Shown here one piece after another: positions 32,822 through 41,771 of a stretch of 64,000 nt of DNA (its first letter is position 1; every line of letters starts with the position of its first letter). A program made the position numbers and the translations under genes. The notes under the pieces were generated by a model that had not been told where the DNA came from, ran no database searches, and saw nothing but the letters and a program-made list of their open reading frames with translations. The stretch lies in the NCBI RefSeq assembly GCF_025809055.1, contig NZ_CP075529.1:1116001-1180000 (forward strand). Direction: 5' to 3'. This DNA comes from Devosia sp. Lineage in GTDB: Bacteria > Pseudomonadota > Alphaproteobacteria > Rhizobiales > Devosiaceae.

Positions 32822-33180
32822 TTGCGGTACTCCACTAAATCCCGCCGGCACCGGCGGAATTCCCACGCGCTGTGAACAGCGTAAGTCGGCCGCATGAATC
32901 AGAGATTAAGCCACATCTTCGCCTTGGTTTGCCGGTCCATTCCTTAACGTTTCCCACCCGAAAATTAACCTTTGGGTAAGAAACCGTTCGGTTTGCATAA
33001 AATTGAATGTATGAATGGGCTTTGAACCAGCGCGCGGCGGCGAGGGTTTGGGGGAACGATGCGGGGCATTTGCATCGAATTGTTCCAATTTGGCCACCGG
33101 CCCGGAAAGGGCTGCTGGAGCATGACTACTCCCGAAGTCCGCCTTGTTGCTGCAGTGCCGACGCGAGAGTTGTAAAGAGT
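32822..33180. promoter_or_regulatory. Intergenic region with a CtrA-like box between Hpt gene and the giant coiled-coil gene
   Basis: This 359-base divergent promoter region holds a TTAA-N7-GTAA sequence at 32966-32980, one mismatch from a CtrA box, and a second TTAA at 32945-32948. No gene, repeat or terminator was seen. CtrA control would fit a polar-growth gene; this is inference. Confidence 0.35.
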
Positions 33181-36100
33181 ATGGCGAAGAATTCGACCCC
33201 CCAGAACGATCCGGCCGCCTTGGCCTTTTCCGCCGTGGAAGACGCCCTCAAGGACTCCGTATTCAATCTGGACGACACTCCGCCCAAGGCGACTGAAAAG
33301 AAGCCGGTTGATCCCGCTCGCGCCGAACGCCTGAAGGCCGCCGACAAGATCGCGCAGCAGGCCGGCGCCGTGGCCAATGACGATCGCATTTCCACATCCA
33401 AGCTGCTTTACGGCCTGCAGAGCCGATCCTCGGCAACGCCGACCTGGATTGCCCTGCTGCTCTCCGTGGTCTGGATCGCCCTCTCGGGTGGCATTGCCTG
33501 GCTCCGCTTCGGCCCGCAAATGGTCAATTTCGGCCAGTTCGCAGGCTCGATGGAATTTGTGGCCCTTCTGGCGATCATGGTCTTGCCGGTTCTCGCGTTT
33601 TTCGGCATCGCCACCCTCTTCCGCCGCGCGGCCGACCTGCGCAATGCCGCCTCCTCGATCACCCAGGCCGCCATTCGCCTGGCCGAACCCGAAGTGACCG
33701 CCGCCGACAAGGTGGCTTCGGTCGGACAGGCTGTGCGCCGCGAGGTCAATGCGCTTGGCGATGGGCTGGAACGCGCCCTTTCGCGCGCCGGCGAGCTCGA
33801 GGTGATGATCCACAATGAGGTGACGGCACTCGAGCGCACCTATTCGGACAACGAGTCTCGCATGCGTGCATTGATCGCGGAGCTCGCGAGCCAGCGCGAA
33901 AGCGTGTTGACCAATACCGAGCGCGTCCGCGAAGCCATCACTGAAAGCCACACTGGCCTCGTCTTCGACCTCGACATGATCAGCCAGCGAATTTCGGGCA
34001 CGATCGTGGAAAGCGGCGGCAGCCTCACGCGCGCCCTCGAAACGGCCGGAAACGCCCTCAATACCGGCTTCAATGAGCGTGCCGAGAACTTCGTGCAGCT
34101 GGTGGACAATCGGACCGGCGACTTCATTTCGGCGCTCGACAACAGCGCCAGTCGGCTCACGCTTGGCTTTGAGGATCACAGCGCCGCACTCACCAAGTCA
34201 CTGGACGAGCGCGCCGCGGACCTCAATTCGGGCGTCGAGAGCCGCATTGCCTTGCTGACCGATGCCCTTGATGCCCAATCTCAGAGCATTGCGGCAGCGA
34301 TTGACCAGCGTACATCCCAGATTGCCGAGCGTTCCGAAGCCCTGACCGGCTCGTTCGAAGAGCGCAGCCGCGCCATTGCCGGCCTGATCGAGTCGCGCAC
34401 CGGCGAATTGTCGACCGCCCTGGACGATCGGACCCTTGCACTGTCGAACCTGCTGACCGATGGCGGCTCGTCGCTGCTTGATCAGTTGCGCAGCCGCGGC
34501 GATGAGGTCAGCGATGCCCTCAAGGCCATCGGCGAGCGCATTGCCGGCGATATCTCCGGCCGTTCGACCGAAGCCGAACTGCTGCTCGCGACCATGACGC
34601 GCCAGCTCGACGAGTCGGTTTCGATCCAGCTCAATGCCCTGGACAGCCGGTTGCAGTCGGCCATCATTGAAATCAATGGCGCCCTGGACGACACATCCGA
34701 GCGCGCGCGCCTCACTCTGGTGGGCGCCGGCCACGATTCCCTTGGTGCCTTTGACACCCGCATGAGCGAGATCACCGGCCTGCTGGACGACAAGCTCCGG
34801 GCTCTCGACGGCCTGATCGGGGATCGCGGCGAACGACTCGTCGCCCGTCTCGATGAACAGGGCACCAGCTTTGCCGCGCGTGCCAACGTTCTCGAGATGG
34901 CACTCAACGAAGAATCCGGCCGGTTCAACGATGTCGTCAGCGAGCGGACACGCGAGTTGAGCGATGTGCTGGGCGCCAAGACCAAGGCGATCACCGAGAG
35001 CATTTCCAACCGCACGCGCGAAATCGCGGAATCGCTGGACACCCATGCCGAACAGCTCGCCGAGACGCTGGACAGCCGGTCCACCGGTCTTGATGGCCTG
35101 CTGGCGGCGCGCGTCGGCGACCTGGATGCAGCACTGACCGCCCGCGCCGGCGAGATCGACACGACGCTCTCTGCCCACGCTGGCAGGATCGACACGACCC
35201 TGTCCTCTCATGCCGGGCAGATCGACAGCGCGCTGGCCGCGCGCGCCGGGCAGATCGATAGTACCCTCGCCTCGCGCAAGGGCGAAATCGACCGCGCCCT
35301 GGCGACCCGTGCCGAAGAACTCGAAACCGCCATGGCGATGCGCAGCAGCGAGATCGATGCGGCGCTGACAGCACGCGTCGGTGACTTCGATGCAACCCTG
35401 ACGACGCGCAGCAACGAGATGACCGAGGCCATCCGCCTGCGCTCCATGGAACTGGGCGAAGCTCTGTCCACCGGTACGCGCAGCTTTGACTCGGCGATCA
35501 CCGGCCGCACTCAGCGCCTCTCGGAAACCCTGTCCGAGCGCACCAATGCACTGTCGCTGGAAATCGAGAGCCGTACCGAAGCGCTGGCCAGCCAGCTCGA
35601 AGAACGCTCTGATACGCTCTACGGCCGCCTCAATGAGGGCACGCAGCAGCTGGCCGGCGCCATTGGCACGCGTACCCAGCAGCTTTCCGATGCCCTGGCC
35701 AACCACGCCACCTCGATCGGCGAAACTATGGCGCTGCGCACCAGCGAGATGACCGAAACGCTCGAGCAGCAGACGGCCCTCTCGACCCAGAGCATCGACC
35801 AGTCCCTGCAGAACGTTGCGAGCACCATGTCCTCTCGCCTCAGCGAGATGTCTGAAGTCGTGGCGTCCAAGGTCGCACAGGTCGACGACAGCCTTGGTAA
35901 GGGTCTCGACAATGCCGTGGCCCGTATTTCGGATGCCGAGCGCGGCGTGACCGCCAGCATCGATACGGCCAGCGCCAGCGTGGGCGAAGCAGCCCGCCGC
36001 GCGGCCGAACTCATCGAGGTCAACGTCAACACCGCCCGCAACACGATCACGGAACTGGTGGACCAGCGCCTGGGCACCCTGCCCGAGGCGATCACCGCGC

Positions 36101-38484
36101 GCGCCGATATTACTGCGGAACGCCTGGCGGCTCTCAATGCCTCCATCAATACCTCGATCACCCAGTCCATGACCGATCTCGAAGCGGGCGCAGACCGCAT
36201 CGAAGAAACCATTGCCACCCGCATCACGGCGGCAACGACGGCAATCGCCACCAATGTGGAAAGCACCGCAGACCGCATGGACTCGGCCGTGCGCACGGCG
36301 CTCGAACAGATCCGCGCCGCCGCCGGCTCCATCGACCAGATCGTTTCGGTCAAGGCCGTGGGTGCCGTCGACACGATCGAATCCCGCCTCGGGGAGATCA
36401 ACCGCTCGGTCGAGGAACACACCAACAGTTTCGCGAACCTCGTCAGCGAACGGTCCGAGCAGCTTCAGTCCGCCCTCGCCAATCATGGCAACCTCCTGCG
36501 CAATGCGCTGGCGGAGAATGCCCGCGAGGCCGAGGAGATCACTGCGAGCTCGACGGGTCGCATTCTCACCGACGTTACCGCTGCCCTCAACAAGCTCAAC
36601 GACTCCAACCTGCTGCTGCAGCGGGTTCTGGATGCATCGACGGCCAATCTGGCCAGCCTCGAGACCAGTGTCGCCCAGCAGACGGCCAGCTATTCGAACA
36701 CCATGCGCGACGCCATGGGCCAGACCGAGCAGGCCGGCGAGATGGTCACCCAGCATGTGGGCGCCCTGCAGCAGACAATTCGCTCCATGGTCGAAGAATT
36801 CGGCGGCATCCTTGGCCGCCTCGACGAGGAGGCCTCCGGGCTTCAGCGCGCTTCGCAGGCCCTCGAAGTCACCAGTGGCACTGCCATCGAGACCCTCGAA
36901 GACCGCCGTGGTGCGATGGATGCGCTCGCCCAGAGCTTTGCCTCGCGCGCCGACGACATCGATGGCCGCATGCGCATGTTTGCCCAGTCCATCGCCGATA
37001 CCGTCAACGACACCGAACGCCGCCTGATCGGCGCCCGCCGGGCCATGGACGAAGCGCTCACGGCCACGACGCACACGGTCACCGATGCCCTGGAGCAGAC
37101 CACGGCAACCGTCGCCCAGGCCCTTGAAGCCAACAGCGAAAGCGTTACTAACGCCCTTTACGCGACCAACGAGCGGTTCACCTCCACCCTCTCGTCCAAT
37201 GCCAGCCAGGTCGACTCGGCCGTGCAGCGTGCCGCAGAAGCGGCCTCTGCCGCGCTCAGCCAGACATCTGCTTCGGTGCGGGCGGCCCTGGGCGACCAGG
37301 CGAGCCAGGTCAACGCAGCGCTGGAAGACAACGCCGTCAAGGTCAGCGACACGCTCGCCGCCACGGCCGGCAGCGTGACCGACGTCATGAACTCGACCAC
37401 CAGCACACTGGCGGACACCATTTCGGACTCCACCAACTCGGTCCGCAATGCCATCGCCTCCAATAGCGGTCAGTTGCGGCGCGTGCTCGACGACACCTCG
37501 ACCCAGGTCACCGAGCGCCTTGGTTCCTTCCACGAAGCAGCCGACCAGGAAGGCGCCCGTGCCAGCCAGGCGCTGCAGGACGCACAGCAGCGCATGGTTG
37601 CAGAGATGCAGCGTGCCATCGAAGACGCGACCAAGCGCTTTGCCGATACCGCTCACGCTATGCGCGAAACGGCCCGCGAAGTCGGCGGGGAACTCGAAGC
37701 CACCCGCGCCGAACTCACGCGCGGCATCAACGAACTGCCGGAGGAAACCCGCGCCAGCGCCGCCGCCATGCGCCGTGTTGTCGCCGAGCAGATCGAAGCC
37801 CTCAGCGAGCTCAATGCCATTGTGCGCAGCCAGCCGGCCAGCCATGACCTGACCGACCGCCGCGCTGCCCAGCGCCCGGCGCCACGTCAGCCCGAGCCGC
37901 AGGCCTACCAGGCACCCCGCGAGGCCTATCGTCCCGAGCCGGCCCGTCCGACCCTTGTCGATCCGATCCGCGCTACTCCGGCACCTGCCCCGCTTGCCGC
38001 TCCGGCGCCGGAACGTCCGGCCCCCACTCCGGTGCAACAGGCTCCGGCCCCTGCCCCGCGGCAGGACGCCGAAGCAGGTGAGAACGGCGGCTGGCTTCGC
38101 GATGTCCTCCGCAATGCTTCGGCCAAGCAGGCTGGCGGGCAGACACCGCAGGGTCTTTCCGGCCTGACCGACGAGATCGCCCGCTCCATCGACGACGCCG
38201 CGCTATCCGAGGCCTGGTCCCGCTACCAATCCGGCGAGTCCAATGTGTTCACCCGCCGCATCTACACGCTGACCGGCCAGGGCACCTATGACGAAGTGCG
38301 CAAGCGCATTCAGCGCGACGCCGATTTCGCCAAAACGGCCCAGGCCTATATGAGCGAATTCGAGCAACTGCTGAAACGCGCCGCGGCCGGTCCCAATCCG
38401 GCGGCCGAAACCCGTGAATACCTCCTGTCTGACCGCGGCAAGGTATATACGACCCTGGCCCATGCCAGCGGCCGGCTGAGCTGA
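33181..38484 (+). CDS. Giant membrane-anchored coiled-coil protein, growth-pole-ring (GPR/RgsE)-like
   Basis: A 1767-residue protein. Residues 1-87 are cytosolic and charged; two membrane helices follow (about 88-109 and 124-147). Then come about 1400 residues of almost continuous helical repeats rich in Ala, Glu, Arg, Ser and Thr, including twenty exact 11-residue units. A Pro/Ala-rich linker (about 1559-1651) leads to a conserved C-terminal domain (SGLTDEIARSIDDAALSEAW, FTRRIYTLTGQGTYDEVRKR). Membrane hairpin plus apolipoprotein-like repeats plus globular tail is the layout of Agrobacterium GPR, which forms a ring at the growing pole and is needed for polar growth. Homology is inferred from layout. 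The ATG at 33181 begins the conserved-looking part; the 58 codons upstream in frame look non-coding. Confidence 0.75.
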   Translation: MAKNSTPQNDPAALAFSAVEDALKDSVFNLDDTPPKATEKKPVDPARAERLKAADKIAQQAGAVANDDRISTSKLLYGLQSRSSATPTWIALLLSVVWIALSGGIAWLRFGPQMVNFGQFAGSMEFVALLAIMVLPVLAFFGIATLFRRAADLRNAASSITQAAIRLAEPEVTAADKVASVGQAVRREVNALGDGLERALSRAGELEVMIHNEVTALERTYSDNESRMRALIAELASQRESVLTNTERVREAITESHTGLVFDLDMISQRISGTIVESGGSLTRALETAGNALNTGFNERAENFVQLVDNRTGDFISALDNSASRLTLGFEDHSAALTKSLDERAADLNSGVESRIALLTDALDAQSQSIAAAIDQRTSQIAERSEALTGSFEERSRAIAGLIESRTGELSTALDDRTLALSNLLTDGGSSLLDQLRSRGDEVSDALKAIGERIAGDISGRSTEAELLLATMTRQLDESVSIQLNALDSRLQSAIIEINGALDDTSERARLTLVGAGHDSLGAFDTRMSEITGLLDDKLRALDGLIGDRGERLVARLDEQGTSFAARANVLEMALNEESGRFNDVVSERTRELSDVLGAKTKAITESISNRTREIAESLDTHAEQLAETLDSRSTGLDGLLAARVGDLDAALTARAGEIDTTLSAHAGRIDTTLSSHAGQIDSALAARAGQIDSTLASRKGEIDRALATRAEELETAMAMRSSEIDAALTARVGDFDATLTTRSNEMTEAIRLRSMELGEALSTGTRSFDSAITGRTQRLSETLSERTNALSLEIESRTEALASQLEERSDTLYGRLNEGTQQLAGAIGTRTQQLSDALANHATSIGETMALRTSEMTETLEQQTALSTQSIDQSLQNVASTMSSRLSEMSEVVASKVAQVDDSLGKGLDNAVARISDAERGVTASIDTASASVGEAARRAAELIEVNVNTARNTITELVDQRLGTLPEAITARADITAERLAALNASINTSITQSMTDLEAGADRIEETIATRITAATTAIATNVESTADRMDSAVRTALEQIRAAAGSIDQIVSVKAVGAVDTIESRLGEINRSVEEHTNSFANLVSERSEQLQSALANHGNLLRNALAENAREAEEITASSTGRILTDVTAALNKLNDSNLLLQRVLDASTANLASLETSVAQQTASYSNTMRDAMGQTEQAGEMVTQHVGALQQTIRSMVEEFGGILGRLDEEASGLQRASQALEVTSGTAIETLEDRRGAMDALAQSFASRADDIDGRMRMFAQSIADTVNDTERRLIGARRAMDEALTATTHTVTDALEQTTATVAQALEANSESVTNALYATNERFTSTLSSNASQVDSAVQRAAEAASAALSQTSASVRAALGDQASQVNAALEDNAVKVSDTLAATAGSVTDVMNSTTSTLADTISDSTNSVRNAIASNSGQLRRVLDDTSTQVTERLGSFHEAADQEGARASQALQDAQQRMVAEMQRAIEDATKRFADTAHAMRETAREVGGELEATRAELTRGINELPEETRASAAAMRRVVAEQIEALSELNAIVRSQPASHDLTDRRAAQRPAPRQPEPQAYQAPREAYRPEPARPTLVDPIRATPAPAPLAAPAPERPAPTPVQQAPAPAPRQDAEAGENGGWLRDVLRNASAKQAGGQTPQGLSGLTDEIARSIDDAALSEAWSRYQSGESNVFTRRIYTLTGQGTYDEVRKRIQRDADFAKTAQAYMSEFEQLLKRAAAGPNPAAETREYLLSDRGKVYTTLAHASGRLS
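35107..35766 (+). repeat. Twenty tandem 33-bp (11-residue) repeats in the coiled-coil gene
   Basis: Consecutive units read ARVGDLDAALT, ARAGEIDTTLS, AHAGRIDTTLS, SHAGQIDSALA, ARAGQIDSTLA and so on to LRTSEMTETLE, with no insertion. The consensus is x-R-x-x-E/Q-[ILM]-x-x-x-[LI]-x. An 11-residue period places hydrophobic residues along a nearly straight or slightly right-handed coiled coil. DNA identity between early units is high, suggesting recent expansion. Confidence 0.9.
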
Positions 38485-38506
38485 TCCAGTTTTTGCCCAA
38501 ATGAGC

Positions 38507-38535
38507 AAAGCCCCGGCACTGTCCGGGGCTTTTTT
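38507..38535 (+). terminator. Rho-independent terminator after the giant coiled-coil gene
   Basis: A 10-bp stem (AAAGCCCCGG with CCGGGGCTTT), a six-base loop and a continuing T run. Confidence 0.9.
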
Positions 38536-38586
38536 GCTGACAATGCGGTAGCGCTACCCCGGCAAAGGCTGTGGTAGTGTCATCGC

Positions 38587-39030
38587 ATGGAGCCGCATCC
38601 TCATTTCAGGGCCGCAAGCATTCCCGCCCGACACCAGCTGGGTCCGTTCGTATTGCAGGCGCTGACAATCGCCGATCTGGATCGCGACTACGATGCGATC
38701 ATGGCCAGTGCCGATGATATTCGTGCGGCCAATCCGGGATCGCGCTGGCCCGACGGTTTGACGAAGGACGACAACCTGATCGATCTCGCCTGGCACCAGA
38801 GGGAGTTCAGGGCCCGGCGCAGCTTTTCCTGGGTGATCGAAAATGCGAGCGGCGACTATCTGGGCTGTCTCTATGTCTATCCATCAATCAGCGGTGAAGC
38901 GGCGGCGCGCGTCGCATGGTGGTGGCACACCGGTCATGGCGGCTCGGATGCCGAGCTTCGGGTGCTACTGACCAACTGGCTATCTGGTGCGGACTGGCCG
39001 CGGCTGGACTACCGGCTTCAGGAACCCTGA
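38587..39030 (+). CDS. GNAT-like acetyltransferase-domain protein
   Basis: A 147-residue protein. The pattern of an N-acetyltransferase is visible in VLQALTIADLDRDYDAIM (alpha-1), SFSWVIENASGDYLGCLYVY (central strands, with the conserved Gly-Cys turn) and ARVAWWWHTGHGGSDAEL. The acetyl-CoA pyrophosphate loop (normally Q/R-x-x-G-x-G/A) is poorly conserved, so activity is uncertain. The 3' end overlaps the convergent NlpC/P60-like gene by 13 bases. The substrate is not predictable. Confidence 0.7.
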   Translation: MEPHPHFRAASIPARHQLGPFVLQALTIADLDRDYDAIMASADDIRAANPGSRWPDGLTKDDNLIDLAWHQREFRARRSFSWVIENASGDYLGCLYVYPSISGEAAARVAWWWHTGHGGSDAELRVLLTNWLSGADWPRLDYRLQEP

Positions 39031-39446
39031 CCGGCCGCGCCTCCAATGTATCGTTTGGCTCCGATGCACACCCGATATTCCGGCAGGGCGGCAAACTGAT
39101 CGAGATCCCAGATCGCTGGCAGTCCGACGCTCTTCGCCAGATGCAGAACACCATCCGGTCCGGTCCACAACCCGACATGGGCGCCATAGGGATCCTCGCC
39201 TGGCCCGAAAAGCACCAGATCGAGCGGCATCAGCGGTCCGGTGACGTAGCTCGTAAATGTTGTGTCTTCCCACAGGTCGCTCGAGCGCATGGGCGGCAGC
39301 ACGATGCCGAAATAAGCCAACACTGCATAGGCGTAGCGCTGGCAGTTCGCGCCCCGTCCCAGACTGTAGTCACCCGCGGGAATCTGCGAGGCGACATAGG
39401 GCACCTCGAAGAACTTCATGGGGAGCTGGTGCAGGAAATCAGTCAC
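39018..39446 (-). CDS. NlpC/P60-like cysteine hydrolase
   Basis: A 142-residue protein with the outline of a cell-wall or amide hydrolase of the NlpC/P60 superfamily: the catalytic Cys in GRGANCQRYAYAVLAYFG, the His in PYGAHVGLWTGPDG, and the segment PMPLDLVLFGPGED that precedes it. The third residue of the triad may be the acid or polar residue in GVLHLAKSVG. No signal peptide is visible, so it may work in the cytosol or need another route out. The start is a GTG; an ATG nine codons inside is an alternative. Confidence 0.68.
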   Translation of the reverse strand: MTDFLHQLPMKFFEVPYVASQIPAGDYSLGRGANCQRYAYAVLAYFGIVLPPMRSSDLWEDTTFTSYVTGPLMPLDLVLFGPGEDPYGAHVGLWTGPDGVLHLAKSVGLPAIWDLDQFAALPEYRVCIGAKRYIGGAAGQGS

Positions 39447-39545
39447 AGGCGTGCTTTGAGGCTTCGAAACAGGAGGACCGCACCACCCTAGTGCCGTTCG
39501 CGCCGGGACAGTAGCCCAGCGCGAGCTCTGCCCACACCTAGACCA

Positions 39546-40742
39546 TCACGTTGCTAGCGCCTTGGGCGGGCGCAGCCGCAGGGAGAGCACGACGCAGCCA
39601 AGGGCCAGCAGGCAAACGAAAGTGGAGTAGAAAAAGGCATAGCTGCCAAAATTCTCAAACAGCACGCCAAAGATGATGAGCGCAGCCATGGCACCAGCCA
39701 TGTTGAGCATGGTTGCGAAGCCCTGGGCCTCGGCAGCATTGGACTCATCGGTCCAGTTGGCGATGAAGTGGACGACGCCGAAATAGCCCATGCCAAAGCT
39801 GAAAGCGTGAAGGAGTTGGGTGAAGAACAGCACCTCGACCGGCGGATTGAACGCCATGATGGTGAAGCGCAATAACCCGGACATGGCGCAGACGAGGATC
39901 ATGTTTCGGGCGGTGACGCGGCCCCCGAACCGACGCCAGGCAAACATCAACACCGCCTCCCCGATGGCCGCGACCCCAAGCAACGGGCCGAGGAAATAGG
40001 ATGGAATGCCGTTCTCGTGCCAGAGCAAAGCCGCAAAACTGCCGATGATCGCATTGCTGGAATTGACCAGCGCGAACGCGACGAGTGGCAGCACGAACCA
40101 CAGTCGCAGGGAGTCGCGCAGCCGGCTTGGCTGCGCCCGGGGCGGAGCGGTGTCGGCCAGCGTTACCTTGGGTGACGGCGCGCGAAACCGCGGCAGCAGC
40201 AGCGCCAAGAGCGCTCTCACCACCACGGTCAGGATATAGAGCGTAACAAAGGCCCCGGATCCCAGAACATTGATCAACAGGCCAAGCCCGCCGGCCGCGA
40301 AGACATATCCAACCGTGGCCCAGGCCCGGATGGCCCCGAAATCTGTGCCGTTTCGACGCGTCATGCGGACAGTCGCGGCATCGATCACCGGCGGCACGAG
40401 GCCGTTGGTCGTTGCGGTCAGGCCCCAGATCAGCAGGATTCCCCAGAACTCGGACACCATGTAAAGCGGCAGCGGCGCGAGTGCCGCGGCGGCAGAGATG
40501 AAGATCAAGGCCGTACGCCAGTCGTCCGCCTTGTCGGCCACCCGCCCGACGATCATGTTCAGCAGGAGGAGCAGAAAAGTCGGGAGGGCGTTGATGACGC
40601 CGATCTGATCGGCCGGAATTCCGTGCTCGCTCAGCCAGATGCCGAGAAACACCGAGGCAACGCCCCCGGGGACATAAACGGTAAACTGATAGATAGATGC
40701 ACGCAGCTCGGGACTATCCAAGCGCGAAAGGGCCGGCAACAT
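39546..40742 (-). CDS. MFS transporter, PPP/HcaT-like family
   Basis: A 398-residue inner-membrane carrier with about 12 hydrophobic segments. The N-terminal segment (YQFTVYVPGGVASVFLGIWL and then SEHGIPADQIGVINALPTFL) matches the 3-phenylpropionate permease-like branch of the major facilitator superfamily. The loop GRVADKADDWRTALIF is the MFS loop 2-3 motif. The ATG at 40742 begins this conserved part; the longer frame upstream is not similar. The transported compound cannot be told from the sequence. Confidence 0.82.
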   Translation of the reverse strand: MLPALSRLDSPELRASIYQFTVYVPGGVASVFLGIWLSEHGIPADQIGVINALPTFLLLLLNMIVGRVADKADDWRTALIFISAAAALAPLPLYMVSEFWGILLIWGLTATTNGLVPPVIDAATVRMTRRNGTDFGAIRAWATVGYVFAAGGLGLLINVLGSGAFVTLYILTVVVRALLALLLPRFRAPSPKVTLADTAPPRAQPSRLRDSLRLWFVLPLVAFALVNSSNAIIGSFAALLWHENGIPSYFLGPLLGVAAIGEAVLMFAWRRFGGRVTARNMILVCAMSGLLRFTIMAFNPPVEVLFFTQLLHAFSFGMGYFGVVHFIANWTDESNAAEAQGFATMLNMAGAMAALIIFGVLFENFGSYAFFYSTFVCLLALGCVVLSLRLRPPKALAT

Positions 40743-40871
40743 CGGAAAATGAACTCCCGGCGCAGGATGGGCGCCGCGTGACCCTACGTGACTCGGATGC
40801 GCGCCCAAGGCAAGCGGCAAAAGTCGGACAAATGCAGAATTCCTCGAAGTGGTATCAGTCCGCAAATACCA

Positions 40872-41672
40872 CTATTGCCCCCCGGCCCTCCGAAGCCGGA
40901 ACCGCCGGTTCTCCCCACCCGCCATTTCGGTCCATCTGATCAGTTCGAACTGGCCATCGTCATTCTCGACTATGGCTGTGCAGCTTTCCACCCAGTCGCC
41001 GGTGTTGATGTACTGAATGCCGAGGCGATCGTGCATGTCGGCGAGGTGGATATGGCCGCAGATCACCCCATCCACGCCCGACTCGCGTGCCTCATGGACC
41101 AGGGCTTCCTCGAACCGCCCGATCACCGACACCGCATTCTTGACCTTCTGCTTGGCCCAGGCACTCAGCGACCAATATTGCAGCCCAATACGGCGTCGCA
41201 CCCAATTGATGGCAATATTCACCCGCAGCGCGAAATTGTAGGCCCAATCCCCGACATGGGCGAGCCACTTGGCATTCATCACCACCACATCGAACTGGTC
41301 GCCGTGGATGACCAGATAGGTCTTGCCGGTTGCCGAGGTATGGACGGTACGGTCCACCAGCTCAATTTCGCCGAAATAGGTGCCGAGATATTCGCGCAGA
41401 AACTCGTCGTGATTGCCAGGCAGATAGACAATGCGGGTTCCCGCATTGGCCTTTTCCAACACGGTCTGGATCAGCACATTGTATTCTTCAGGCCAGTGCC
41501 ACTGCTTGGCGAGCCTCCAGCCGTCCAGGATGTCTCCGACCAGGTAGATGGTATCGGCGTCGTGCGCGCGCAGGAATTCAATGAGCTGACCAACCCGGAT
41601 CGGCTTCATGCCCAGGTGCACATCGGACAGAAACATCGCCCGAACGCGCCGGACTTCTCGGTCATCCGCCAT
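40872..41672 (-). CDS. UDP-2,3-diacylglucosamine diphosphatase-like metallophosphoesterase
   Basis: A 266-residue calcineurin-like phosphatase. All metal-binding motifs are present: FLSDVHLG, GDILDGW, PGNHDE, IHGDQFD and CGHIHLADM. The family member of this length with WHWPEEYNVLIQTVL and the RVNIAINWVRRRIGLQYWS segment (19 residues) is usually annotated as UDP-2,3-diacylglucosamine diphosphatase, an LpxH-like enzyme of lipid A synthesis. Many alphaproteobacteria use the unrelated LpxI, so this may instead act on another membrane precursor. No lpx gene is adjacent. Confidence 0.78.
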   Translation of the reverse strand: MADDREVRRVRAMFLSDVHLGMKPIRVGQLIEFLRAHDADTIYLVGDILDGWRLAKQWHWPEEYNVLIQTVLEKANAGTRIVYLPGNHDEFLREYLGTYFGEIELVDRTVHTSATGKTYLVIHGDQFDVVVMNAKWLAHVGDWAYNFALRVNIAINWVRRRIGLQYWSLSAWAKQKVKNAVSVIGRFEEALVHEARESGVDGVICGHIHLADMHDRLGIQYINTGDWVESCTAIVENDDGQFELIRWTEMAGGENRRFRLRRAGGQ

Positions 41673-41771
41673 CAGCCCGCGGCCTCCTGCTGGTTCGCGC
41701 GCACATTACCCCGCCGATGGAGGACTGCAAACCGTGGCGCGCACAATGACGGTGGAAACCTTTCCGGCCGG

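Noticed and set aside
34198..38037. Long minus-strand frame of 1279 codons across the giant coiled-coil gene
   Set aside because: It is the antisense shadow of a biased, repetitive high-GC gene; it has no domain, and the plus-strand protein has membrane helices, phased repeats and a terminator.
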